From Parvibaculum sedimenti (GTDB lineage Bacteria; Pseudomonadota; Alphaproteobacteria; Parvibaculales; Parvibaculaceae): a stretch of 64,000 bases of DNA. A model generated the notes under the pieces. It worked only from the letters and a program-made list of their open reading frames with translations, had not been told where the DNA came from and searched no databases. The stretch covers positions 1 to 64,000 of the forward strand of contig NZ_WESC01000007.1 of assembly GCF_009184905.1 (NCBI RefSeq). Reading direction: 5' to 3'. A program made the position numbers and the translations under genes. Shown here piece by piece: positions 25,693 through 33,021 of this stretch; the first letter of the stretch is position 1, and the number at the start of each line of letters is the position of its first letter.

Positions 25693-26019
25693 ATGAGCAA
25701 GTTCACGCGACATCTTATCGCCGGTCTTGCCGGTTCGCTGCTGGCGCTTTGCGGCAGCGCGGCCATGGCCGGCGGCGGCCTCACGGTCGGCGACGCGCTT
25801 TCGACCGGCCCGTTCATTGAAATGCACGAACCCATGTTCGTCGGCGAAGGCCCCTTCGATGGCGATCCGCCGCCACCCGGACATCCCTGCAGCAAGGTCG
25901 TGCGCGACGGACCGACCGCGGACGGCCGCATGGCACATTGGAGCGCCCTGCGTTGCTACGACGCCGCCGGGCGGCCCTATATCGTGCGCGGCAGCGAGCG
26001 CATCGAAAATTTTCACTGA
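25693..26019 (+). CDS. Small exported protein of unknown function
   Basis: A 108-residue protein I do not recognise. Residues 1-26 are a clear Sec signal peptide (HLIAGLAGSLLALCGSAAMA with an AMA-GG cleavage site). The mature part is about 80 residues with a proline-rich PFDGDPPPPGHPC stretch and two cysteines (near residues 66 and 86) that could form one disulphide. It ends in a strand-rich YIVRGSERIENFH. It is probably periplasmic and may be monocistronic. It is convergent with the kinase gene with only six bases between stops. Confidence 0.7.
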   Translation: MSKFTRHLIAGLAGSLLALCGSAAMAGGGLTVGDALSTGPFIEMHEPMFVGEGPFDGDPPPPGHPCSKVVRDGPTADGRMAHWSALRCYDAAGRPYIVRGSERIENFH

Positions 26020-26025
26020 GCCCGC

Positions 26026-27084
26026 CTAGCTCGAAAGCGGCAATCTCAGTTCCACCCGATATCCGGGCGCGAGTTCCGTTCGCTCGATTTCGCCCCTGAT
26101 CTGTTGCGCCAGCGCATTGACGAGGCGCGAGCCCAGTCCCGTGCGGCTCCGATCGAAAACGACTTCACCCTCATCCTCGATCGAGAGTTTCAGTTCGCCC
26201 TCCGCCGCGCGTAGCGCGATGCGGATAGGGCCCGCGCCGCCGGGATAGGCATGCTTCAAGACATTGATGATGAGTTCGTTGACGATCAGCGCCAGCGGCA
26301 CCGCGATGTCGACCGGAAGCTCAAGCGCCTCCGCCTCGACATCGAAGTTCCAGCGCGCGCTCCCGTTATTCGCCGACGAAGCAATATCCGCGCATAGCTC
26401 GCGCAGATAAGAACTCATCTCGACAGCGGTATGGCTCTCAGTGCGGAAAAAACGCTCATGCACCGAGGTGATGGCGGCGACGCGCGACGCAGCGGATTCG
26501 AGATGGGATCTTATGCGCTCGTCGTTCGCGGCCGTCGCCTGAAGGTTCAGTATACTGACGACAAGTTGCAGGCTGTTCTTGATCCGGTGGCTGACTTCCC
26601 TGAAGAGAATATCCTTCTGGACCAGCATTTTTTCGCGCTCGGCGAGGGCGCGCTCCAGTGCCAGCTCGCGCTCGCGGCGGATGGGTTCCGTAACATCCCT
26701 GAGCTTGAGAACGATGCAGGCCATGCGCCCGTCGCCCCCGAAAACCGGCTGGATGCGCGGATTCCAGTAACGCTCATCAATTCCGCCACCCTCTTCCTCA
26801 GGCAGCACGATCTCATATTTTCCGGCAGTCAGGGTTTCCGCCTCGCCCGTCGCCAGCGCTCGCTCGAGCGACCTGCGCACCTTGCGAAATGCGGCTGCGA
26901 GTTCGACATTTGCATCGGCAGGCAGCAATTCGATGAATGGTTTTCCGATCACGTCCGCGCGCGCCGCGCGCATCAGCGCAAGTTGCCGGTCGCTCGCCGC
27001 CATAACCGTGAAGCGCCCATCGGCGCTCAGCAGCAGGCAGGCATCGGGCAATGCGTCGAAGACGTCGCCAAAATCTACGGCCAT
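26026..27084 (-). CDS. PAS/HisKA_2-type sensor histidine kinase
   Basis: A 352-residue soluble sensor kinase. Residues 1-150 are a PAS domain (FGDVFDALPDACLLLSADGR at about residues 4-23, PAC-like sequence KLRDVTEPIRRERE near 145). A coiled stretch leads to the phospho-acceptor box REVSHRIKNSLQLVVSI, which is the HisKA_2/HWE-like type rather than classical HisKA. The HATPase_c domain has LIVNELIINVLKHAYPGG for the N box. No transmembrane segment is visible. ATG 27084 is supported by a GGAAG upstream; the longer frame to 27318 is not. No response regulator is adjacent, so its partner is unknown; general-stress pathways often use this kinase type. Confidence 0.88.
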   Translation of the reverse strand: MAVDFGDVFDALPDACLLLSADGRFTVMAASDRQLALMRAARADVIGKPFIELLPADANVELAAAFRKVRRSLERALATGEAETLTAGKYEIVLPEEEGGGIDERYWNPRIQPVFGGDGRMACIVLKLRDVTEPIRRERELALERALAEREKMLVQKDILFREVSHRIKNSLQLVVSILNLQATAANDERIRSHLESAASRVAAITSVHERFFRTESHTAVEMSSYLRELCADIASSANNGSARWNFDVEAEALELPVDIAVPLALIVNELIINVLKHAYPGGAGPIRIALRAAEGELKLSIEDEGEVVFDRSRTGLGSRLVNALAQQIRGEIERTELAPGYRVELRLPLSS

Positions 27085-27184
27085 AGGTGGCTTCCGTTGG
27101 CGGAGTTTCTTTTGAGTATTGCCTTGGGTCGTCGCTCCCTCTCGATCAGCATGCCACCATTGCGGCGGGAGCAGCAAGCGCGGG

Positions 27185-27754
27185 CTATATCTCGAAATGG
27201 TGCGGCAGGTCGGCGAGCAGCGGATGCTTGCGGTCCTTGTCGGAGAGAACGGGTTCCGTCGTCGCGAGTTGCCAGTCGATGCCGAGCGCGGGATCGTTCC
27301 ACAAAAGGCCGCCATCATTCGCCGCCGAGTAGAAATTCGAGACCTTGTAGAAAACTTCCGTTTCAGGCTCCAGCGTCACCAGCCCATGCGCGAAGCCGAT
27401 CGGCACCAGAAGCTGCAGGCCGTTTGCAGCGCTGAGCACAACCTTCTCATGCTGGCCGAAGGTCGGCGAGCCGTGACGGATATCGACCACCACATCGAGA
27501 ATGCTGCCCCGAAGAACCCGGACGAGTTTGTCCTGCGCGAAAGGGTACGTCTGGAAGTGAAGCCCGCGGACCGTGCCCTTGTCTGCCGAGCACGACTGGT
27601 TGTCCTGCACGAAGGCAATATCGATACCCGCCTCGGCAAAGGCACGCTGACTGTAGGTTTCAGAGAAGAAGCCCCGCGCGTCTTCGAAGCGCCGCGCCTC
27701 GATGAGCTTCACATCCGGGAAGCGGCCGAGTTGCGTCACCTTGATGCCGGACAT
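27185..27754 (-). CDS. rfbC: dTDP-4-dehydrorhamnose 3,5-epimerase
   Basis: A 189-residue RmlC-type cupin that epimerises dTDP-4-keto-6-deoxyglucose on the way to dTDP-rhamnose. Conserved elements are DARGFFSETYSQRAF (about residues 25-39), VQDNQSCSADKGTVRGLHFQ (about 49-68, with the catalytic His at its end), and PIGFAHGLVTLEPETEVFYK (about 118-137). The other rml genes are not beside it, which is unusual. The 44-bp partial tRNA-Glu repeat that marks an integrated element lies about 80 bases upstream of its start, so its upstream region may have been altered by that insertion. Confidence 0.93.
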   Translation of the reverse strand: MSGIKVTQLGRFPDVKLIEARRFEDARGFFSETYSQRAFAEAGIDIAFVQDNQSCSADKGTVRGLHFQTYPFAQDKLVRVLRGSILDVVVDIRHGSPTFGQHEKVVLSAANGLQLLVPIGFAHGLVTLEPETEVFYKVSNFYSAANDGGLLWNDPALGIDWQLATTEPVLSDKDRKHPLLADLPHHFEI

Positions 27755-27830
27755 GATTTTCCCGCTCCCAATTCACGAAAGCCGGTCGAGAATATCGTCT
27801 GGGGAATGCGGCCATCCGGCCGCTGCAGCA

Positions 27831-27874
27831 TGGTACGTCCTAGGGGAGTCGAACCCCTCTTTCCAGAATGAAAA
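27831..27874 (-). repeat. Partial tRNA-Glu copy (distal attachment-site repeat)
   Basis: These 44 bases repeat the 3' half of the tRNA-Glu gene at 30017-30060: CCA end, acceptor 3' strand, T arm, variable loop and part of the anticodon arm. They match with one mismatch (T at 27838 against C at 30024), so 36 bases are identical without a break. Immediately beyond 27874 the similarity ends. This is the layout of an attachment-site duplication left when an element integrates into a tRNA gene. Confidence 0.9.
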
Positions 27875-27927
27875 CCTACAAGCATTTGTAGGCGCATACA
27901 GGCCCAATGTAGATGCATTTCAAGAAA

Positions 27928-28308
27928 TCAATCTGTTGGCGCCTGCCGCAACCACCTTGAGACTCTCGCAAGCTCACGTGCGACTGTAGCGTTCTTTTTT
28001 CCTCTCACCTCTGTATGTGCAAAATTTTGGTCCAGAGGCTCGTGAACGACATCTTGTTTGAGCGCCCGCGCCGCTCCGGCGGGAAAGGTGACAACGCCAG
28101 CGGATGGATCTGCGCTCAATGTTTGATCCCAGTCTTGACCATCACGCTGAAGCAGTTCCAATGCATCGACCGACATATTCGGGTCCCGGAATGCGGCAGA
28201 TGATGGGCGCTTTCCTCCATTACCGTCGGGAACATGCTGATCAGAACGGACTCTCCTCAATAAGCTCCATTCGTCGGCAATCTCCACCTTTTGCTGCAGC
28301 TCTGCCAT
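27928..28308 (-). CDS. Uncharacterised protein, third gene of island operon
   Basis: A 126-residue soluble protein. After a short N-terminal stretch it shows a compact motif block: RPSSAAFRDPNMSVDALELL (about residues 34-53), then GVVTFPAGAARAL, VVHEPLDQNFAHTEVRGKKN (about 87-106) and a final helix VARELARVSRWL. I recall uncharacterised bacterial proteins with the same order (S-S-x-F-x-D-P, V-V-H-x-P-L-x-x-N-x-A-H, G-K-K), so I take it as real, but no function is known to me. It starts 13 bases after the preceding gene and completes a three-gene operon. No catalytic pattern is obvious; conserved His and Asp residues are worth testing. Confidence 0.68.
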   Translation of the reverse strand: MAELQQKVEIADEWSLLRRVRSDQHVPDGNGGKRPSSAAFRDPNMSVDALELLQRDGQDWDQTLSADPSAGVVTFPAGAARALKQDVVHEPLDQNFAHTEVRGKKNATVARELARVSRWLRQAPTD

Positions 28309-28321
28309 ACGGAGCGCACCA

Positions 28322-28825
28322 CTACGCGCGAACAGTGAGAGCGATCACAGCCTCATCCAAACGACGAAAATCGTTCGAGATTGTATCCTCAATGCTCTCT
28401 CCGCGATCTCGATCCTCAAACCAAAAGTCTGCGTCGTATGGCCCTGCGACGTGAACCTCCAAGTCTAGCGCGTTAGTGTGCCACTCAAACTGGATTCCAC
28501 CGATGGACGACGGCACAACAGACGGCGTAGGGGTCCGTTCCCTCATGACAGACTGGAGCATTTGAATCGCGAACATTGCGGTTTCGCGTTTTATTGGAGC
28601 CGCGCCATAAGTGTCCCAGTTGCTTTTAAGATCAAGCAATCCACAGACCTCACGCAGCACTGTGGTCGACCACTGCTCCGTCGGCGCATGCTCGCGCAAT
28701 CGCTTCCTGGGACCGAGCGGAACAAAATTCCTGGGACGAGCTGTTGGCGCCTTCTCAACCATGCCCGACGGAATTGTGTATTCGTCGTCGCTCAGCGCAC
28801 GAGAAGATTTATTAGTCGCTGACAT
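28322..28825 (-). CDS. Uncharacterised protein, second gene of island operon
   Basis: A 167-residue soluble protein I cannot assign. After about 50 disordered, basic residues it has a core LLDLKSNWDTYGAAPI (about residues 63-78), a helix ETAMFAIQMLQSVM, then PSSIGGIQFEWHTNALDLEV (about 105-124) and the strand DADFWFEDRD. The W-D-x-Y-G-A and G-G-I-Q-x-E-W-H motifs recur in small phage- and island-borne hypothetical proteins as I remember them. Its ATG lies 14 bases inside the 3' end of the TIGR04255-like gene, so translation of the two is coupled. The strand order suggests a small alpha/beta fold. Confidence 0.68.
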   Translation of the reverse strand: MSATNKSSRALSDDEYTIPSGMVEKAPTARPRNFVPLGPRKRLREHAPTEQWSTTVLREVCGLLDLKSNWDTYGAAPIKRETAMFAIQMLQSVMRERTPTPSVVPSSIGGIQFEWHTNALDLEVHVAGPYDADFWFEDRDRGESIEDTISNDFRRLDEAVIALTVRA

Positions 28826-29627
28826 TCTTCAGACCCCAAAGCTCATGCATTTTAGCCGTTGTCAGACCCGCAAAGCTCTTCACAATAGCCTCATGGCATT
28901 TTTCAATAGTTGCCCTTGCCGCATCAACCGTATCCTGCTTAGGCTTTGCTCTTGCCGTCAGTTGGAATTGTATGGCTGCTCTCTGAGTTTCATTATGAAA
29001 AGCCGGCAAAAACTCGGCATGAAGGCGTCCGTAGGGCGCGCCCTCCTCATCCTGCAGCAAAAATCTCACGGAGCCGGTCGCGTTATCAAACGGAAAGCCC
29101 TCTTGAGGCGGCATATCCTTCGCCCAGAACCGAAATACGTCGCCTAAGTACGCGTAGGGGTTTCCCTCTCCTTCAGTATAAATATGATTTATATATGTCA
29201 CTTCAACTTGGTTGATACTCAGATCGCCAATATTTTGGTCCTGAAGAAACTTTTGCCAAGCATCAAGCTCAAGGACGAACTCGGAAAACAACTTTTTGAA
29301 ACGTGGATACTTGTCAGATGCCTGCGTTTGTCTCCAATTATGAAGAAAGCGGTCATTCTGTATTTGGATCAGTTCGCAATCGTCTTCAGTAACAAACCAG
29401 TACCGCGTTGGCGTCCGACCGAACTGCAGATGAAACCCCGACTGCACGGGATTTGGGCCAAATGTTTCAAATATCGCCGCCAACGGATCCTGCTCGGACA
29501 CCTTTGGAAAACGCTTCTTCATACGCTCATAGAACATCCCAGCGTGAACATTCGAGAACTGTGTTGTCGCATTCTGAATGCCTATGATCACCTCGGTGAC
29601 CGGGGGCTGATCGAAGTCAGGCAGCAT
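28812..29627 (-). CDS. TIGR04255-like protein, first gene of island operon
   Basis: A 271-residue protein that resembles the sporadically distributed TIGR04255 family. Visible hallmarks are the N-terminal FDQPPVTEVIIGIQ (about residues 4-17), the middle block YWFVTEDDCELIQIQNDRFL followed by NWRQ and YPRFKKLFSEF, and SINQVEVTYINHIY (about 152-165). The C-terminal half is less conserved and ends in a helix with MHELWG. No function is established for the family as far as I know. It leads a three-gene operon with coupled downstream genes, and its own start has only a weak GGA upstream. Codon use is less GC-rich than in flanking core genes. Confidence 0.72.
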   Translation of the reverse strand: MLPDFDQPPVTEVIIGIQNATTQFSNVHAGMFYERMKKRFPKVSEQDPLAAIFETFGPNPVQSGFHLQFGRTPTRYWFVTEDDCELIQIQNDRFLHNWRQTQASDKYPRFKKLFSEFVLELDAWQKFLQDQNIGDLSINQVEVTYINHIYTEGEGNPYAYLGDVFRFWAKDMPPQEGFPFDNATGSVRFLLQDEEGAPYGRLHAEFLPAFHNETQRAAIQFQLTARAKPKQDTVDAARATIEKCHEAIVKSFAGLTTAKMHELWGLKNVSD

Positions 29628-29722
29628 TCGTTGGGGTCCGCCTTCTCTCTATCCGCCGACCAAGCCAACGGCGGGTTTTCGTACCTTCTTTTATAATAGA
29701 TAATGCAGTGATTCCCTAAAAT

Positions 29723-29947
29723 GTGAGAGTGGCTTCCCTATCCCTCTCCTATTCCCTCGGGCGGCCAGTGGCGGGCAGCGATCTTGCCGACGCGAGCGAG
29801 AGCGAGAAGGAAATTGCCGCCGTGCTCGGCCACCGCACGCTACGCATGGTCCAGAACTACACGAAGTCCGCGGCGCAGAAGCGCCTCGCCAGCTCGGCGA
29901 TCAAGCGGCTCGAACGCGCCGACAAAATGCGGAAATCAGAGGGCTGA
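29723..29947 (+). pseudogene. Tyrosine-integrase C-terminal remnant
   Basis: The frame encodes the last 60-70 residues of a tyrosine recombinase: EKEIAAVLGHRTLRMVQNYT contains the LGH box (the second catalytic His or Trp position, then Arg) and the nucleophilic Tyr, followed by a basic helical tail KRLASSAIKRLERADK. The catalytic domain's first Arg, the HxLR box and the whole DNA-binding part are missing, so it cannot be active. It lies 69 bases from the tRNA-Glu 3' end, the usual place for an island integrase. The start codon given is only the edge of the open frame. Confidence 0.8.
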
Positions 29948-30016
29948 GAGAACGGGAACGGAACGGGAAAGTGTCTAACCCTGTCGATCCGAAGTGTCTA
30001 ACCTTTGAAAAAACGC

Positions 30017-30060
30017 TGGTACGCCCTAGGGGAGTCGAACCCCTCTTTCCAGAATGAAAA
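30017..30060 (-). repeat. tRNA-side attachment-site repeat
   Basis: Right copy of the 44-bp direct repeat, lying within the 3' half of tRNA-Glu, including the encoded CCA. The left copy is at 27831-27874. The intact tRNA shows that integration restored the gene's 3' end. Confidence 0.9.
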
Positions 30061-30091
30061 TCTGGCGTCCTAACCGATAGACGAAGGGCGC
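30017..30091 (-). tRNA. tRNA-Glu (anticodon TTC)
   Basis: The minus strand folds into a full cloverleaf of 75 bases including an encoded CCA. The acceptor stem GCGCCCT pairs with AGGGCGT (first pair G-T), the D arm is GTCTATCGGTTAGGAC, the anticodon stem CCAGA/TCTGG encloses the loop with TTC (30056-30058), and the T arm is GGGGTTCGACTCCCC. The tRNA is the integration target of the neighbouring element; its 3' end faces that element. Confidence 0.95.
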
Positions 30092-30195
30092 ATATGCGCT
30101 TGTGGCCCCGGAGGACCGGCGCGGCCGATGATGGCCGCTGGCGGGGCTTATAAGGGGATAATTCTGTGCTGACAAGTACATGTCGCAACGAAGTT

Positions 30196-32004
30196 TCAGG
30201 GCGTCGCGTCTCGCGTCAGAACGGCGTCCTCGATATTGAACTGGACGTCGCGGCGGCCCCGCCAGTCATCGGCCTTGAGCCGGCCCGCGACATGGATCGA
30301 GCCCGTTCCACGGTCCAGCAAGGCCTTGCCGAGCGGTGTTTCCGCGGCCCTGAAGGCAATCGCCTTGAGCCGCGCTCCATCCTCGCCCGTGAGCGTGCAG
30401 CGCACGTGAGCGCCCCCTACGAGGTCCACATGGGCGATCCGCATGGCGGGAAGCGCGAAGCGGGGCTCGGGGTTCCCGGCGCCATAGGGCCCCGCCTGCT
30501 CCAGCAGGTCATAAAGGGCCCGGTTGGCGCCCCGGGCGCTCAATGCGCCGTCGAGGCGCAGGGCCTTTGATTCGGAAGCCGTCATCACATCCTCGGCCAG
30601 ACGGGCCTCCAGGAACTCGGAGAGGCCTTCAAGCTTGTCCTCGCGCACCGTCAGGCCGGCAGCCATTGCGTGGCCCCCGCCATTGACGAGGAACCCGGAT
30701 TCAAGCGCCGCTGTGACCGCGCGGCCCAGATCGACGCCCTGAATGGAGCGGCCCGAGCCCTTGCCCTCCCCCTTGCCGTCCAGAGCCACAACAATGGCCG
30801 GGCGCTCGTAGCGCTCCTTCAGCCGGGCGGCGACGATGCCGATGACGCCCGGGTGCCAGCCCTTGGAGGCGGCAAGGATAACCGGCGGGGGCGCATTGCG
30901 GCGGCTGGCGCCGAGCGCCATGTCCACCTGCGCCAGTGCCTCTTCCAGCACTTGCGCCTCGATGGCCTGACGCTCCTTGTTAAGCCGGTCGAGCTCAGCG
31001 GCAATGGCCGCGGCTTCCTCGGCGTCCGAAGTGGTCAGCAGCCGCGCCCCGAGATCGGCCCGGCCGACACGCCCGCCCGCATTGACGCGCGGGCCGAGCA
31101 GGAAGCCCAGATGATAGGCGGCAGGCGTGCCCTCAAGCCGCGACACATCGGCCAGCGCCTTGAGGCCGATATTGCCCCGCCGCGCCAGCACGCGCAGCCC
31201 TTGCGCCACATAGGCGCGATTGAGACCGACCAGCGGCACCACGTCGCAAACCGTGCCGAGCGCGACGAGATCGAGCAGCGCGAGAAGATCCGGCTCGTCA
31301 TGCGTCGCATACCAGCCGCCGTCGCGCAGTGCGCGATTGATGGCGACGAGGAACAGGAAAGCGACGCCGACGGCGGCGAGCGTCCCCTGCCCGCTCGTAT
31401 CGTCGAGCCGGTTCGGATTGACCAGCGCCAGCGCGGGAGGCAGCGCGGGCTCGGCCTGATGATGGTCGATGACGATGATTTCGAGGCCCGCATCGGCGGC
31501 CAGACCCAGAACCTTGTGCGCCATGGTTCCGCAATCGACGGTGACGATGAGCTTGTAGCCATCGTCGCGCAGCTCCATCAGCGCGGGTGCGTTGGGGCCA
31601 TAGCCTTCGCGGATACGATCGGGAATATAGATGCGGATATCGTGGCCGACGGCATTGAAGAACCGCTTGAGAAGCGCGCTCGACGTCGCTCCGTCCACGT
31701 CATAATCGCCGAAGACCGCGACCTTCTCCCCACGCATGATCGCCTCCGCGATGCGACGCGACGCGCGATCCATGTCGAGCAAAGACGAGGGATCGGGAAG
31801 CAGATTCTTCAGGCTGGGGTTCAGATAGGCCGCGCAATCTTCCGGCGCGACACCGCGCCCCGCGAGAACGCGGGCCACGATTTCCGGCAAGCCCTCTCGC
31901 TGCGAGATGGCAAGTGCAAGGCGATCATCGGCAAGGCGGCTCACCCAGGCGCGGCCGGTCAGCGACCGTTCTACTCCCAGGAAGTGCGCTGTCCCCTCGC
32001 CCAA
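30196..32004 (-). CDS. recJ: Single-stranded-DNA-specific exonuclease RecJ
   Basis: A 602-residue RecJ, the 5'-3' single-strand exonuclease of recombination and mismatch repair. DHH-family motifs are present: FGDYDVDGATSSALL (motif I, about residues 97-111), TVDCGT (motif II), IDHHQAE (motif III) and VALGTVCDVVPL (motif IV). The DHHA1 domain has VNGGGHAMAAGL near residue 440, with the C-terminal OB-like region after. Length is normal. It is the last gene of hom-glpX-recJ, 12 bases after glpX. A 747-codon open frame opposite it is a shadow. Confidence 0.95.
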   Translation of the reverse strand: MGEGTAHFLGVERSLTGRAWVSRLADDRLALAISQREGLPEIVARVLAGRGVAPEDCAAYLNPSLKNLLPDPSSLLDMDRASRRIAEAIMRGEKVAVFGDYDVDGATSSALLKRFFNAVGHDIRIYIPDRIREGYGPNAPALMELRDDGYKLIVTVDCGTMAHKVLGLAADAGLEIIVIDHHQAEPALPPALALVNPNRLDDTSGQGTLAAVGVAFLFLVAINRALRDGGWYATHDEPDLLALLDLVALGTVCDVVPLVGLNRAYVAQGLRVLARRGNIGLKALADVSRLEGTPAAYHLGFLLGPRVNAGGRVGRADLGARLLTTSDAEEAAAIAAELDRLNKERQAIEAQVLEEALAQVDMALGASRRNAPPPVILAASKGWHPGVIGIVAARLKERYERPAIVVALDGKGEGKGSGRSIQGVDLGRAVTAALESGFLVNGGGHAMAAGLTVREDKLEGLSEFLEARLAEDVMTASESKALRLDGALSARGANRALYDLLEQAGPYGAGNPEPRFALPAMRIAHVDLVGGAHVRCTLTGEDGARLKAIAFRAAETPLGKALLDRGTGSIHVAGRLKADDWRGRRDVQFNIEDAVLTRDATP

Positions 32005-32016
32005 TTCGCCTCCGCC

Positions 32017-32988
32017 TTACTTGAAGATGTCGATGGAGGGATGAAGCGCCTTCACCCAACGCACCGTGCCGCGCGACGAGCGCATGACGACCGTATGCGT
32101 GGTGATGCCGCCGCGTACATGGCGGATACCTTCGAGCATGTTGCCGTCGGTCACGCCGGTCGCCGCGAAGATCACGTCGCCCGACGCCATTTCGTGCATG
32201 TCGTACTTCTTGTTGAAGTCCTTCACGCCCATCTTGGCGGCACGGGCCTTCTGCTCGTCGCTGGACGTAACGAGACGCCCCTGCATCTGGCCGCCGGTGC
32301 AGCGCAGAGCGGCAGCGGCAAGCACACCTTCCGGCGCGCCGCCCGTGCCGAGATAAATGTCGATGCCGGTCGTCGGATCGGTCGTGTTGATGATGCCCGC
32401 GATGTCGCCATCGGTGATCAGAGAGACGCGCGCGCCCGTCGCGCGCACGGCGGCGATCAGATCCGCATGGCGCGGCCGGTCGAGGATGCAGCAGTTGATT
32501 TCGGAAATGTCGACGCCCTTGGCCTTGGCAAGCGCGGCGATGTTTTCCTTCGGCGTCGCATCGAGATCGACAAGGCCGGCTGGATAGCCTCCGCCGATGG
32601 CGATCTTGTCCATATAGGTATCCGGCGCATGGAGAAGGCTGCCGCCTTCCGCCATGGCGAGCACAGCCAGCGCGTTCGGCATGCGCTTGGCGCAAAGCGT
32701 CGTGCCTTCGAGCGGATCGAGCGCAATGTCGACCTTCGGGCCGTTGCCCGTACCGACCTTTTCGCCGATGTAGAGCATCGGCGCTTCGTCGCGCTCGCCT
32801 TCGCCAATGACGATGGTGCCGTCGATGTCGAGACGGTTGAGTTCCTTGCGCATCGCGTCGACAGCCGCCTGATCGGCCGCCTTCTCGTCGCCGCGTCCCG
32901 CCAGCAGGGATGAAAGAATTGCCGCTCGTTCGGTGACTCGCGTCACTTCGAGCGTCAGCATCCTGCTAATTCCAACTTTACCAGTCAT
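32017..32988 (-). CDS. glpX: Class II fructose-1,6-bisphosphatase
   Basis: A 323-residue GlpX-type enzyme hydrolysing fructose-1,6-bisphosphate in gluconeogenesis. Metal and substrate motifs are GTIVIGEGERDEAPM (about residues 54-68), DIALDPLEGTTLCAKRMPNA (about 85-104), and LITDGDIAG with the conserved GIYLGTGGAPEG-like sequence (IDIYLGTGGAPEGVLAAAAL). It lies between hom and recJ, an arrangement familiar in Alphaproteobacteria with no obvious functional link. The upstream gap of 33 bases suggests co-transcription with hom. Confidence 0.94.
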   Translation of the reverse strand: MTGKVGISRMLTLEVTRVTERAAILSSLLAGRGDEKAADQAAVDAMRKELNRLDIDGTIVIGEGERDEAPMLYIGEKVGTGNGPKVDIALDPLEGTTLCAKRMPNALAVLAMAEGGSLLHAPDTYMDKIAIGGGYPAGLVDLDATPKENIAALAKAKGVDISEINCCILDRPRHADLIAAVRATGARVSLITDGDIAGIINTTDPTTGIDIYLGTGGAPEGVLAAAALRCTGGQMQGRLVTSSDEQKARAAKMGVKDFNKKYDMHEMASGDVIFAATGVTDGNMLEGIRHVRGGITTHTVVMRSSRGTVRWVKALHPSIDIFK

Positions 32989-33021
32989 CGATCTTTTCCT
33001 TCGCCAAGCCTTTGCTTCTGC

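Larger units (their letters stand above)
27831..30060. mobile_element. 2.2-kb integrated element at tRNA-Glu
   Basis: The interval is bounded by 44-bp direct repeats, the right one inside an intact tRNA-Glu gene. Contents from left to right: three leftward genes (27928-29627), an AT-richer intergenic stretch, and a rightward fragment with the C-terminal end of a tyrosine integrase next to the tRNA. Base composition is visibly more AT-rich than the flanking rfbC and recJ genes. The element is too small to move by itself, so it is probably a decayed genomic island or a satellite-like cassette that lost most of its integrase. Confidence 0.82.

Noticed and set aside
30670-32913. A 747-codon open frame opposite recJ and glpX
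   Set aside because: It spans two real genes on the other strand and has low-complexity Arg/Ala composition; an antisense composition effect.
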